DNA of 64,000 bases from Umbelopsis ramanniana AG. Lineage: Eukaryota > Mucoromycota > Umbelopsidomycetes > Umbelopsidales > Umbelopsidaceae. Shown piece by piece: positions 1 to 11,182 of the stretch. The notes under the pieces were generated by a model that had not been told where the DNA came from, did not search any database, and was given only the letters and a program-made list of their open reading frames with translations. The stretch spans positions 62,001 to 126,000 of the forward strand of contig NW_026252134.1 in NCBI RefSeq assembly GCF_025399195.1, read 5' to 3'. Position 1 is the stretch's first letter. Each line of letters begins with the position of its first letter. Made by a program: the position numbers and the translations under genes.

Positions 1-540
1 TCGGTACCCGTGACACCGCCACAGTGTAAGGCTGCGTATCCCTACAATTACTCAATTAGCATTGGGAAAATACCGTCAACCTTTGGAGACCAGTGTTGCT
101 TACATGATGTTGTATATGATAAAGCAAAAGAACAAGGTAAAAAAGAAAAAAAAAATCGGATCTTTCTACTATTTTTCAACTCAGTATCGCTCTTTACATA
201 CTCACGTCACTTTGTTTCGGGTGAAGGTAGTGTATTTTCTTTCATTCACCAATTGTTTATGCTAAGCGACTTTAAAGGTACATCAATTCTCACTCTCTGA
301 TTAAAAGAGAATCAGAAGAAATAGGCTAATGGAGACGACATATGGACGCTTGTAGAGCGACAGAAGGAAGAACTGAAATAGAAATTCGTAGCCGGTTTGA
401 CTTCCAGCAGTATGGCCTAGGCCAATTTAGCAGATTTCGGATGGACCAATTGAACATCCAAAAGCAAACGTGCTACTTCCAAGCATATATCCAGTCGCAG
501 GTGAGTTCAGATCCTTACTCTATTTCCTATTTATTATGAC
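1..540 (+). other. Possible gene fragment at left edge, unassigned
   Basis: Frame 1 is open from the first base to about base 300. The first 45 codons look coding and then end at a possible donor (caag|gtaaaa, about 139). They contain the string FGDQCCLHDVVYDK, which follows the Cys-x2-His-Asp-x2-Tyr pattern of secreted phospholipase A2 active sites. A second open stretch (about 342-500) is followed by a donor-like gtgagt. I could not join the two in frame, and the product continues outside the window if it exists. The phospholipase idea rests on one short motif and is weak. Bases 540-946 show nothing I can assign. Confidence 0.25.
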
Positions 541-946
541 GATTATGTTAATCAAGCTTAAGACGAATCCTAAAGAAATAGTATGATCAAAATTTCAATG
601 TTTTAATGCTTTAATGCTTTAATGACTGTTACCATCGAAGTGGGCAGTAACGTGGAGTGTGCCTTAATTATCCCGGGCATAGTAGGACTTGCATAGTTAA
701 AATTAGGCTGTGAATTAAGTACATCTTGTTAGATAATAGTAGTACTAAGTTACATGAAATAAAAGGTACAAAAACCATAGAAGCTTCATAATTATTGTAG
801 CGCAGGTATCGTTGGTGAGCATATAGAGAGCTCGTCGTGTTCTTCATCCTTGGGTGGTCGATTCACGATGTGGACTGCTTTCCTGCCCTTTTCCGGGGAT
901 TGAAATAACTCACGGTTGGCAAGCATCAGCATCAGCAACATTGATT

Positions 947-1507
947 ATGAGCATAACCATTGGACGCCTGCTATCGCTGGTTGGCATCACGTTCCTTATA
1001 CACTCGGCATACTCTACATATCAGCGTATGTATAAACTCCAATAACCTAACGAAGTCCCAAAGATGCCCTGCCTCAATGTACTCACATGTTTTCGTTCTG
1101 ACAGATTTGTCTTATTTGAATGCCGTCGACAAAGCTGAATCAGGATTACCAATAGAGGTACAGACGGGATGATCTGCAGTTGGCCGTTATTGATTGTATA
1201 GTTCGACCGACTAACTTTGTGAATTCCAGATCATAGCCGAGTGCCTGATTTCCGTCGTCGTGTCTCTGGTTGGTGTCGTTCTTTGCGCTGGTGATCTCAA
1301 GAACATCTTGATGGAGAATGAGATGAGGAAACAGTACGTGAGGTCCAATTATTGTTGCTTGGCTGTTGATACCGATTCTGATGCTATTGTACTTGCAGAA
1401 CCATTGACAAACTTGATACCGCGCCATCCTTCATCACCTTTAACCACCGTGGTCGCCGAGCCGTGTCTGCGCATTCTCTTTTACAAAGACGCAGCCACAT
1501 GTCGTGA
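947..1507 (+). CDS. EMC5: ER membrane protein complex subunit 5 (EMC5/MMGT1 family)
   Basis: Four exons: 947-1025, 1105-1157, 1230-1333, 1399-1507, giving 114 aa. EMC5 is a small subunit of the endoplasmic reticulum membrane protein complex, which inserts tail-anchored and multipass proteins into the ER membrane. The N-terminal hydrophobic helix is followed by the family pattern HSAYSTYQHLSYL, then LPIEIIAECLISVVVSL leading into the second membrane helix, and the C-terminal PSFITFNHRGR motif that matches the NHRGR tail of animal EMC5. The start is the first ATG in frame with the first helix. Length is close to the usual 110-130 aa. It converges on mor2, with about 200 bases between the stops. 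Confidence 0.92.
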
Positions 1508-1711
1508 TATGGTTCGTAAAACCCTTGCAAAACCCTCTTCTACATTTTCAAGATTGAAAAAGTTTATTGTACACAATAACATAACCCTGTCAAGATTAAC
1601 AGTATCTAAAATACATGCAATTTAAGCCTGGAAATGTGAGTGGGATAAAAATCGGAGCAGAGTGAGTGGGAGGGGGGAAAACGAAATAGAGAGGGAAAAT
1701 ATAGTTCTCAA

Positions 1712-4700
1712 TCAAAAATATTGGGTATTTCGATCATGGTGACTCTTGCTACTTTTACGACTACGTCGACTACGACCGCTTTTACCACTCCTATGACTTT
1801 CAGCATCTCCAGGCCGTTCATCAAAGGTTGAATCACTGTCGCTGGAGTCGATCAAATCAGATGTATCGAAAGATTGTCTAGGAGCGGTTTCTATTATATG
1901 GCCATGGTGTTCTGGTCGAATGGGGCTAGATAAGTCCAAGGCTCGAGAGTCGGGAAAACGGACACTGGTACCAGCATTTTCACTTGTAGTCGCATTATTG
2001 CTATTATTGTTGTTGTTATTATTATTGCTGCTACTAGTTCGATTGATGAGCTTTCGTGAGAAATCAAACAAAGCTGAAGGCGTCTTGTAGAAGATGGGAG
2101 GCGTTACAGGCGATGGAGGAGCTACTTGGAAGTTGAAATCCACAGGATAGGTGTCACTGTTTCCAGCAGGTGTGGTATTTTCAACAACAGCAGCATCAGC
2201 CTTATCCAAATCTTCGTTGAAGAACTCATCCAAATCTTTCAAGGCATTGACCAAGTCATCACCATAGGCCGCAGTGTTGTTATCGGTAGGCGCATACTCA
2301 GCTGTGAAATTGGCGTTTTCACCCATCAGCAATGACAAGTCCTCTACGGAGAATTGGAAGTTGTGCTCGCTTGGTATCTCATCGGTTACGGCGGAGCATT
2401 CAAAAACGACGGCATGAACATTGTGTCTTGTAACGCGAGCTGCTTCAGACGGGTCAGCCACGTCCCAGTAGAGCTTTGGTTCCGAGCTTGACGATTCTTC
2501 ATTATCATCTTGTTGATCAGATTTTATCACAATACCCTCGTCCATGACGGCTAGAGCATCTTCTGCAAAGTCGGTTTGTAGTAACTGGAGTAATGGTGCA
2601 ATAGAAGTCTCTCCCAAGGCGATGGTCGGCGATAATTTGCCCGAGACCAGTGGAATAAGCTCTTTGAGTAATATAAGCGTTTTTTCCCGATAAAACGGTA
2701 ACTTGTTCCTCAGCAGACTAACAGAAAATGCTGTTGCTTGCTGACCGTATTTTTGAAGGAATACCTCTCGAGTCGACATCACGAGTTGCTTTACATAATC
2801 CTGTTGGAACTTGGATTTCTGCCGGGCATAGGTCATAAGAATACGCTGTATGCTCGGCAAGCTGTAGTTCTCAAATAAGCTGGCCAGTTTATTGGCCAAC
2901 AGAATGCAATCAGCATCCGGAGTTTCACCTTCCAGGCCATGGAGCAGTCGTGGTATACATGCAAATAAAAGATACATGAGGCGAGTCTCGGCGGGGTCGA
3001 CCAAGGCTGGTTCATCAATAAACATGATCTTTTTAACCAAATTGAGAGCTGCTTCTTCTGTTGCTGCCATTCGTACTCCTTTGAGTAAAAGTGGTTGAAG
3101 GCCATCAAATTCGCTTGCCCAGTTCTTCGGGAAGTTGGCAGCAAGTTCACCGTAGGCCGAAGAATTTTCGGAATCGATTTTGCTCAAGACCTTGTCCAGT
3201 AGTAGAACAGCTTCATGATGTTCTGGCTCGTATGGACTGTACATGCAGGCAACCGACACCCAAAACAACTGTAAGAAATGGTCACTGATGGTCCCATCCA
3301 GAGAATCCGCAACTTTGTGCAACGTTAGCAAGATTTCCAAGGCAAATCCTCGAATATCCTCAGATTTGTCGGCAATGGTGTTGGATAATCGAGCAAGCAT
3401 GTCCGCAAGCATATGTTGATTAAACGCGGGCATAAGGGCTCGGAAACATTGGAATGACCGGCACGCTATATGACGAACCGAGCAGCATGTCGCCCACTTT
3501 AGAGCGGTTTCACCCCACTTTTGCCTTAAGTCAGGCTCTTCCGGCAAAAAGATATCAACAATTTGTTCGAGTAGGTTCTGTAATTCTACTGAGCTTTGAA
3601 GGTTTCGATTTTTGTAAGTGATATTTTCGTATGACCACAGACGTTTTCCTTCCTTTGCCGTCAACATGGCCACAATATCCGTTGCCTTTTGCAGGGTATC
3701 CATGTCGGTTGTTTGGCGAACCACGATAGAGTGGATGAGGTTGATAAGCAAGCATCGAGACTGATCACAAATGATGCTAGTCAAATGATCGAGTTGGACA
3801 AAAATGCTGTGTAGCAAAAGTGGTAAATGGACACTGAGTTCACCTCCTGCTTCAATGGCGAGCTCGACTAGGAATACCGTGGCAAGTTGACCGCGAGAGA
3901 AAACCGCCCGCTTGGGATATGGAGGAAGTACCTGCTCAATATCAGCCACAAAGAGGAATGGGAAAGCGTTTGCGTGCTTGCTGCTAGCGTCCTTGAGTTG
4001 AGGAACCATGGAACGGGGAGTGATTTCAGCAGCCACTTCATCCAAAACATGACTGAGTGCAGACGTGCGGCCAAGGCAAACCAGAACACGCTTAGCGTGA
4101 ATGACAAACCAAGGGTTGCGCTTTTCCAAACCAAGGTCCAATAGGTACATGATGATGGCTCTAACGTTTTGAACATGTTCAGACACTAACTGACTCCAAA
4201 GAGCCGCTACTTCTTTGACATAGACATCGCCATATTTGATGGTGATGTAAAATATATTGGAGCACACCATGAAGGCTGAAGAGCTCAATTCGGTATCTTG
4301 TGGTCCAACAGACAAGTCTACATTTCGTAACCATGGCAGCATGTAATTCAATACTTCGCGCTGATTGTTTGAACTGATGTGCTCAAATCGTTGCGTTACT
4401 TCTGAAAGAATGGAATATGTCTGTTCTGGATGGTCCACAGCCAGACGAGCCGATAACAGCGACTGGGTATACTTGTAAATGGTGGGTAAGTTGCTGATTA
4501 TACCGATTTCGTACTCCTTGGCGCATGAGTCAACAAACACACGCTCCTCAATCACTCGTAGCAAACGAATGGCCGCTCTCCGTATCGTCTTCTTCGCATC
4601 CCCAGCTTTAAAAAGCGCCACACTCATAATTTGATGGATATGGCATGGATAGTCATCGACACGGGTGATAATGTCTGCTAAGACGAGAAAGTAGCCTTGC

Positions 4701-7700
4701 GTGAACTCAAGTTTTGGATTGCCTGCATAGCACTGTTCAATGATATCATCAAGTAAAAGCGCTTGGTCTCGATTGTAAATAAGGACAGCTTCGAGGGCAC
4801 GTCTAGATAGGCCAAGTGTCAGCAGGATGCCCAACCGTAAAAATTGAGGTATAAAAGTGGGTGTGCCTACCTTGCAATCATATGATATTTTGTGTCATGG
4901 CTTTCGAACACAGCATCGATCCAACTGAGCAGATTGACGATATCAAACTGGATGACGGCTTGCCTTGCCTTTTTTTGTCCTATGAACGCATAAACAGAGC
5001 CTCGCTAAAGTGTTGGTTAGTATCATCAAGAAATAGGGAGATTTGGAATGTGACAGCAATAATAGACTTACACAAAGAGCCGCCATACCGCTCAGAGCAG
5101 CTGTTTCCAATGCTTTTCGCTCTTCCTCCATCAACTTTGTCATTTCGCCTCGTTCGCGACTGTCTTTGCATTGCTCCAGCACATCACGCATCATAGTCGC
5201 TTCCCGCGTCCGAGTAATCGACGCAAAAGCGCCATAGCCGCACCATTCCTCAAACATCTTGAATAACGCTAACCGGGTTTCAAAGGACATGATGGCACTT
5301 GGATCGGCCAGTTTGCTAATGTGCTCGTATAGTTTTTCGACCAGCTGACAAAGATAAACCCGGAGGCGATGGAACTCCCAGTCAGTTTGAACTTCACTAT
5401 CCGCCAAGAACGTCTTTGTCTCTTTGACATAGCTCATCAACGTATCCATGATGAGTTTGTCCCGTATGTACACTTCCTCTCGAAGACAGTCCGCAGTGAG
5501 TTGGAAGACATTCATGACAGCTATACGAAGTCTATCATGCTTCTTTGTTCGTTTATACTGATATGGTTTTTGGTAACTTTTTTGCTTAGAGTCTTCCAGA
5601 ATAATACTGACAAAGACCTGCAAATCCTCCATAAGAACCTTGTAAACATCTTTGTTGATGGTACCCAATCCTTGGACGGCGGCTTCTCGGATGGTTCGAT
5701 GTTCGCAGGTCAAAAACTGCATGATCATGCGAAATAAATCTCGCGTGTTGGCAATACGCTCTACAACCGCAGACTGCTTACGTCCACTGTTAGCCCATGT
5801 AGATGTTGGTAGCCGGTCTTGCGATAGGGTAGATGTGGAGCAAGTGAACATTAAATAAGTTTTCCATTGGTCAATCAATTCAACACTAGCCATGCGGTTG
5901 CTGATATTGCTAGTACTTGCTTTGGCCATGCTGAGGGTATTGCCGGTATTCATTTTATTGCCTTCCACTGCACCTTGAATCAGAGATTGCATTTGCAACA
6001 GTCGAGTACAAACATTCTGTCGACAGAGGGCAACCGTTCCGGGAAAGTGTTCGAAACACAGCTTGACAACTTCAGGAAAGAGGGTTTCCCAAATCATGAT
6101 ATCCGAGGCATGATCGCTCTCTGCAAGTTGAATAAGAACATGTTTGGCGTCTCTTCGCTGATGCTGCTGTAAACGAACACGCTCCAGAATGGCAATTTTG
6201 CGACCATGAAGAATGTTACTGTCCTTGTCAAATTTGATGAGCGATTGGCCGACCTGCTCCAAAAGGTCATAAATTCGAGTGTATTCGCAACTTTTGACGA
6301 TATGTGAAGTTCGATGCGATGTCATAGAGATCGGTCGACGATTCATGTCACTTTGGGCGACGGGACCTAAGTGCTGTTGTAGTCTAGCATCGAGTTGGGC
6401 TACAAGCTTCATAACTTGAATTCCCGGTCTTCGAATGGCAGATAGCTTGCTGCATAAGAATAGGAGACCATTTGCTTCAATTTCTTCAATCAAGCTATAG
6501 ATATCAGATAGCTTTGTTTGCACCTCAGATATGGTTTTCGGATTGGGCTCTTCTGCAGTTTTGACTTCATTTATGACCTTCTTGAGTTCCGCCACATCTA
6601 GCTGCTCGACCCAGATATTCAAAAGATCTGTGTACAATTTCAATACACCTCCGTTGCCATTAAAATTACCACCCGTAATGGGTCCATTGGCTAGGGATGT
6701 AATGACTTCGGCATATCGATCTTCTACCCGGTAGATAAATCTTGAATATCCAGAAACCACAGTTTGTGCATATCCCTCCTTTGCAAGGCGTATAAGGGCT
6801 AAGCTGGATGCTCTAATCATTTCAGGATCAACGTAGGTCGTATAACGAGCCAGTAGTTCTACCACTTTAGGCAAGGTTATACTGGGAGTTGGAATTCGAG
6901 GTATGCTGCTGACAATGACCCTCAATAAATCAATATAGGGCTGTTTGTCTCTCGAATAAGTGGCAGAGAAGGCAGCGTATTGATGATGTACATGTTGACC
7001 TGATTCTGCAGTTGTGATTCCACCAACAGTGTTGACGAAACTCGGTACAGAATAAGATGTCTGTGCATTGGCGTTATTACTGCCTGGGCGCCAAGTAATG
7101 TTCTTTTCGTCGATTACGAGCATACGGCCATACGCGGAATCCAAGATGATTAGCACCTTGCTCACTATCTCGCCAACACGATCCAATATATCTTGTCGAA
7201 CACCGCGCGGAAGGACGTTCAAGGTGGTAGCGCTGGAATCTTCAGACATGCCAGAGACGGCCATATCTATATTAGTAGGGAATGGTGGTTTCATTTCGCC
7301 CTTCTCGAGGTCGTTGAGGACTAGGCGAAAAGCCATAATGGCAATCATCATCTTTTCCGGATTAATAACTTCAAGTGGTGAGATAGCAGATGATACATTC
7401 GAAACACCGTCCACATTTAGCAACGTGAACAAGACATTCTTGGTTGCGTAGTCAATGTCGCGCATTAGTATAAAATAGATGATTTGAATAAAGTGATCAA
7501 GCGGCACTTCTGCTGGGTTGACGCCTCTACGCATGGGCGGAAACAACGTTCGCACGATCCCGTCCAATCTTTTGAAAGTCGCAGAAGTGCTTTCAGTGCA
7601 TCGAAACAGGTATACCCAAATCAGCCTGCTAAGACAGCCAATGGAGATCACACGTATGTTCTTGTCCTATTGCATTGAAGTGTATATATAAGTGATGCAG

Positions 7701-9309
7701 CCCAGAATTGTCTTCGTATGTTCACTTCATGCCTCACGTCATGGACGAGAAATCCTTACCTTATTAAATTTCGAAAATATGTTTTCAACAAATGGGTACC
7801 AGTTGGCTATGAAAAAGTCCTTTCTACTGACGCATAGCAAGGTAGTCATCAAAGGGAAACCCGACTGTGAATGCCAAGAAGTATTAAAAAACACATGCAT
7901 TTACACTTTAGTGAAAATCGTGTTGTGGCCACCTACCATCAACCGTCTGGGCTTTAAGGTCATTTTGAGAGCGCGTGGATAAATTAAGTCGACAGTTTTT
8001 GACCATGCAGGAAAATTGACTTCTGCCACAGCAACCTTGATAGCACATCATTTAGTAAAACATGAATATTACAATCTTGTATATTCCACCCAATACATAC
8101 CGCTGCCACAGGTAATAAAAGTTGAATAAACATTTTGGCATAAGCATGCTTGATCTTCGCGCCGTGAGCATTTTTGAAGAAGCTAGCGCAGCTTGATAGA
8201 AAATCTGCGGTTTCCTCGAGTGCGTCGAGGGGGTATATCTGTCAATGCAAGTAGAGGTATCAATATATTATCAACATTGAGCAGTAAAGTGGCACACCAT
8301 CCATTAGAGTACGTACTTTGATTTTCAGATATCGCATGCCACGGATAAGCATTTCGATCTTGTTTTGTTTCTCCTTCATAATAGCATGGTAGTTGTATTT
8401 TTCTAATTCAGCTATAAATCGATCGCTGACGGATACAAATCTGATGTTGGATAGTGCACCAATCAATTCTGCAAACAAATCCATGCTGGCTGTTCGATTT
8501 TTGGATCGATGGATTAAATCCCTGCAAACCAGAACTTTCAGAAAACTTGCGCAAGAATGTAAAAATTATGGAACCCCATTTTCATCTTACGGATCAGCAT
8601 TTTTGAGTTGATTGAACACAATTTCCTCCAAATTCTCTGCCAAGTCGTCCGACAAATCCTCGCCGTTCAATCGCTTTACGACCTCAATCAATGTTCTGCA
8701 AACGATGAAAAGAGAGGATAACTAAATTCAAAGATAAATTCAAGTAAGCTACAAGAGAACTTGCATCAAGTCAAATGAAATTGGTATACAAACCGATAAC
8801 CTTTCCTTCAGGACTGACGGCACTTCTCGAACCCTGGACAGCGGGGCCGACTCGCTGTGATATGGTGCAGTGAGCCAAAGTTTCTGTTTATAAAAACAAA
8901 GCTTTCATAATAAAACCAATACTGTACCTGACTTTCCTGATCAACGCTGAATCGACCGGCTCGCCCTTCAACTTTCGCCACTGCATGACGGCATCAATTA
9001 CAGGTCTCGGCCGGTGACTACCGATCGATCCTAGAGATCTTATGAGTTTATCGAAAATCGGATCCACACCCACGCCAAGCCATGTCTTAATGTCAATTGG
9101 CTGATCCTATAGAAGATATATGAGTATAAAAGCAGCAATAAAGTAGAGAATGAAGGGTGTCGTACAATAGATGTCGATAACATGAGCTTGATCTTGTTGT
9201 CTGCCAATGCCTCAAACTGTGTGAAGACAGCTTGGAGGGCATATTCGGAGCTGTTCAGTCGAAGAGCTACGACTTCCTGATATGATTCTGCTGGTTCTTC
9301 CGCAGCCAT
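1712..9309 (-). CDS. mor2: Cell morphogenesis protein, Furry/Mor2/Tao3 family
   Basis: Eleven exons read 5' to 3' on the minus strand: 9309-9166, 9106-8928, 8854-8794, 8721-8591, 8521-8317, 8238-8101, 8035-7937, 7864-7760, 7666-5072, 5004-4871, 4802-1712. They sum to 2293 aa, close to S. pombe Mor2 and S. cerevisiae Tao3. Furry-family proteins are giant HEAT/ARM-like scaffolds that act with NDR kinases (Orb6/Cbk1) in polarized growth and morphogenesis. The N-terminus shows the family pattern EYALQAVFTQFE and GVDPIFDKLIRSLGSI, then YPLDALEETADFL and RCTESTSATFKRLDGIV. The C-terminal part carries GKLSPTIALGETSIAPLLQL of the Furry C-terminal domain. After it come an Asn-rich run and a basic Ser/Arg/Lys tail that look disordered. 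The start is the ATG at 9309; codons further upstream in frame lack an ATG. Exon joins are hand-made but all keep frame. Confidence 0.93.
1993..2036 (-). repeat. Trinucleotide (AAT/AAC) tract coding poly-Asn in mor2
   Basis: A near-perfect run of ATT/GTT triplets on the plus strand, read on the minus strand as Asn codons, gives eight consecutive Asn, then Ser and two more Asn, in the disordered C-terminal part of the Mor2-like protein. Such tracts are commonly length-polymorphic between strains. Confidence 0.8.
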
Positions 9310-9553
9310 CGCCCCAGTAGTAGCAGCCAGCAAGCGCAGAGGTGCAATGAAGACGGCTGAGATTGACAGACGAACGGGGAACGAAAAGGGAAAAATTCAG
9401 GGCTATTTGCTCTACCGCCGCCTTCAAGTGAAGCACCAGACAATTAAATTGCTTCGATAGTGATATGTGATTTTTATGACATATGGGAGGATAGAAAAAA
9501 AGTATATGCAATTAGCACCGAGCTGTTTACTCTGATACAGTTATGAAATGGGG

Positions 9554-10350
9554 TTATGTACAATTGGTATTGAAAAGATCTTGGGCTGTTACCACCATAA
9601 AATCATCCATGAGTGTGGACTTGTCCAGCAGACTATCAATGTCCTTTGGGGTCACGACGGTTGAATGTTCACTATCATACTCAGCCTCGTCGTCATGCTG
9701 AAGCAGATGTTCAATGTCTGCCAGCGAATAGTTAAGTTCTTGGGTAGAGGGAGATAATGAGGAGTTCTGTAGGGTAATATCAAGAGACGACGGATGGTTA
9801 AAAACATCGTCACTAAAAGATCCCATATTTTCTTTCTGCACGGGTGGCGCAGACAAGAGTGGCAACCCACCTTGCCCAACGGCATTGGCATTTACACGGT
9901 CAAACGGCTTCCTTTTCCGCTGATTCAACATGGACATAGAAACAAAGCTACGATTCCTCTTCATTTTCAGCTGTCTTTGTACAAGTGGTGACGAGGGTGG
10001 TGGCGAAGGAGCAGGCTTTCTACGCGTCTTTGGAGGTTTATCTACGATAAATGTCGACACGAGGTCTGTATCGAACGGGTATGAACACTGAAATAGGTAG
10101 ACATGGTTATATCAGCTATGGGATCTAGGAACTATTCGGAAAAGATCGAGTCAATTACCTTGGAGTTCATGCACATGTAAAAGTCACAGTTTAGGTTGAT
10201 ATTATACTGCTCAACGCTGGATGAGCAGCGAGGGCAGGGTGTGTCTACCAACGGCATAAGAGGCTGGACCCTTAACGTAGCGGGAATGTGTGGTCGTAGT
10301 TGAGCTTGATTTAGAAGCTGTTCAAGTTGCAGGCTTGTTGAACTGAACAT
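9554..10350 (-). CDS. Hypothetical protein with a four-Cys metal-binding-like motif
   Basis: Two exons (10350-10159 and 10087-9554) give 241 aa. I do not recognise the family. Residues about 38-67 hold CPRC, then CDFYMCMNSKCSYPF, a C-x2-C...C-x4-C-x4-C arrangement that could bind zinc; the intron splits this motif just before the final CSYPF. The middle is basic and proline-rich (KTRRKPAPSPPPSSPL and KMKRNR), consistent with a nuclear targeting sequence. The acidic C-terminal half repeats a DIxxLL-like element (SLADIEHLLQHDD and TPKDIDSLLDKS), which could be a short interaction motif. The ATG at 10350 is the first in frame. It lies head to tail with mor2, 244 bases upstream of the mor2 start. 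A nuclear or chromatin role is only a guess from the charge pattern. Confidence 0.65.
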
Positions 10351-11182
10351 CAATTTTTTTTTATTGCACGGTCACGAACCTCTTTCTGCCAGCAAAAAAA
10401 AAAAAGGACTGCTTGTTCGGTAAGCGTTGCAAAATGTTCAAAGTGATGATATTCGTCATGATATCCTTGTTCATTATAATGTTCGCTAAATGTTTACATC
10501 AGAAATAATGAGTATTGATGAATGAAAAAAATCTTCCCGAAGTTGAGAGCTGTCGATGGATTTAAAACTGTGGAATGAGGACCCTTCTCCCCTGTCCCCT
10601 TAACAATTCTTTTAGCAAGCCGTACGATCAATAATATTGCTTAGATATGAGGCACGATACAGTAAAACCATGTGTTATTAGCCGTTGAGTCCCAAACTAG
10701 CAGATAGCCCGTCGGTATCGCACTGTTCACTTAAGACATTGTCATGGGAAATTGTCTATCCAGAAACCCGACGGTTATTATGCCATACATGACGTTTTAA
10801 CATCATTTATCGTTTGATGAGGTTGAATCATGGCTGTCATAATTACTGATAAACTGACTGAATCATTGTGGCTAAAAGACCGGCTCTGTTCAAGCAGAAA
10901 GGGTTTGGATGACAAAAGTTGAAATTTTCCTGGCGCTGCTAATTCTACGACGGAAGGTTCACAGCCAAGTTCTGCAAAAGTCAACCTTACCTTTCTCATC
11001 TCCCCCCTTCCAAAAGACAGCCCCACTTATCATAATTTGTAGTGTGGTGTGTACTTCACACACGCATCACACGCCCTTTCCTCGATAATTTTTTGGTTGT
11101 ACGATTCCTACTACAAATGTCTCTATTCCTTTAAATCCCTCTGATATTTTACAGCACACATTATAAACACCATCCCACAACC
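10351..11182. other. Intergenic, between divergent genes
   Basis: This 832-base stretch lies between the 5' ends of the Cys-motif protein (-) and the WNK kinase (+). It is AT-rich with short homopolymer runs (poly-A near 10396, poly-T near 10352). The only long ORF here (10778-11026, -) shows no family features. It presumably holds both promoters. No specific site could be identified. Confidence 0.6.

Noticed and set aside
3868-4176. Minus-strand ORF inside mor2 in another frame
   Set aside because: The main frame continues through the same bases with family similarity.
10352-10400. Poly-T and poly-A runs as a transposon terminus
   Set aside because: Such runs are frequent across the intergenic DNA here and no target-site duplication or ORF is nearby.
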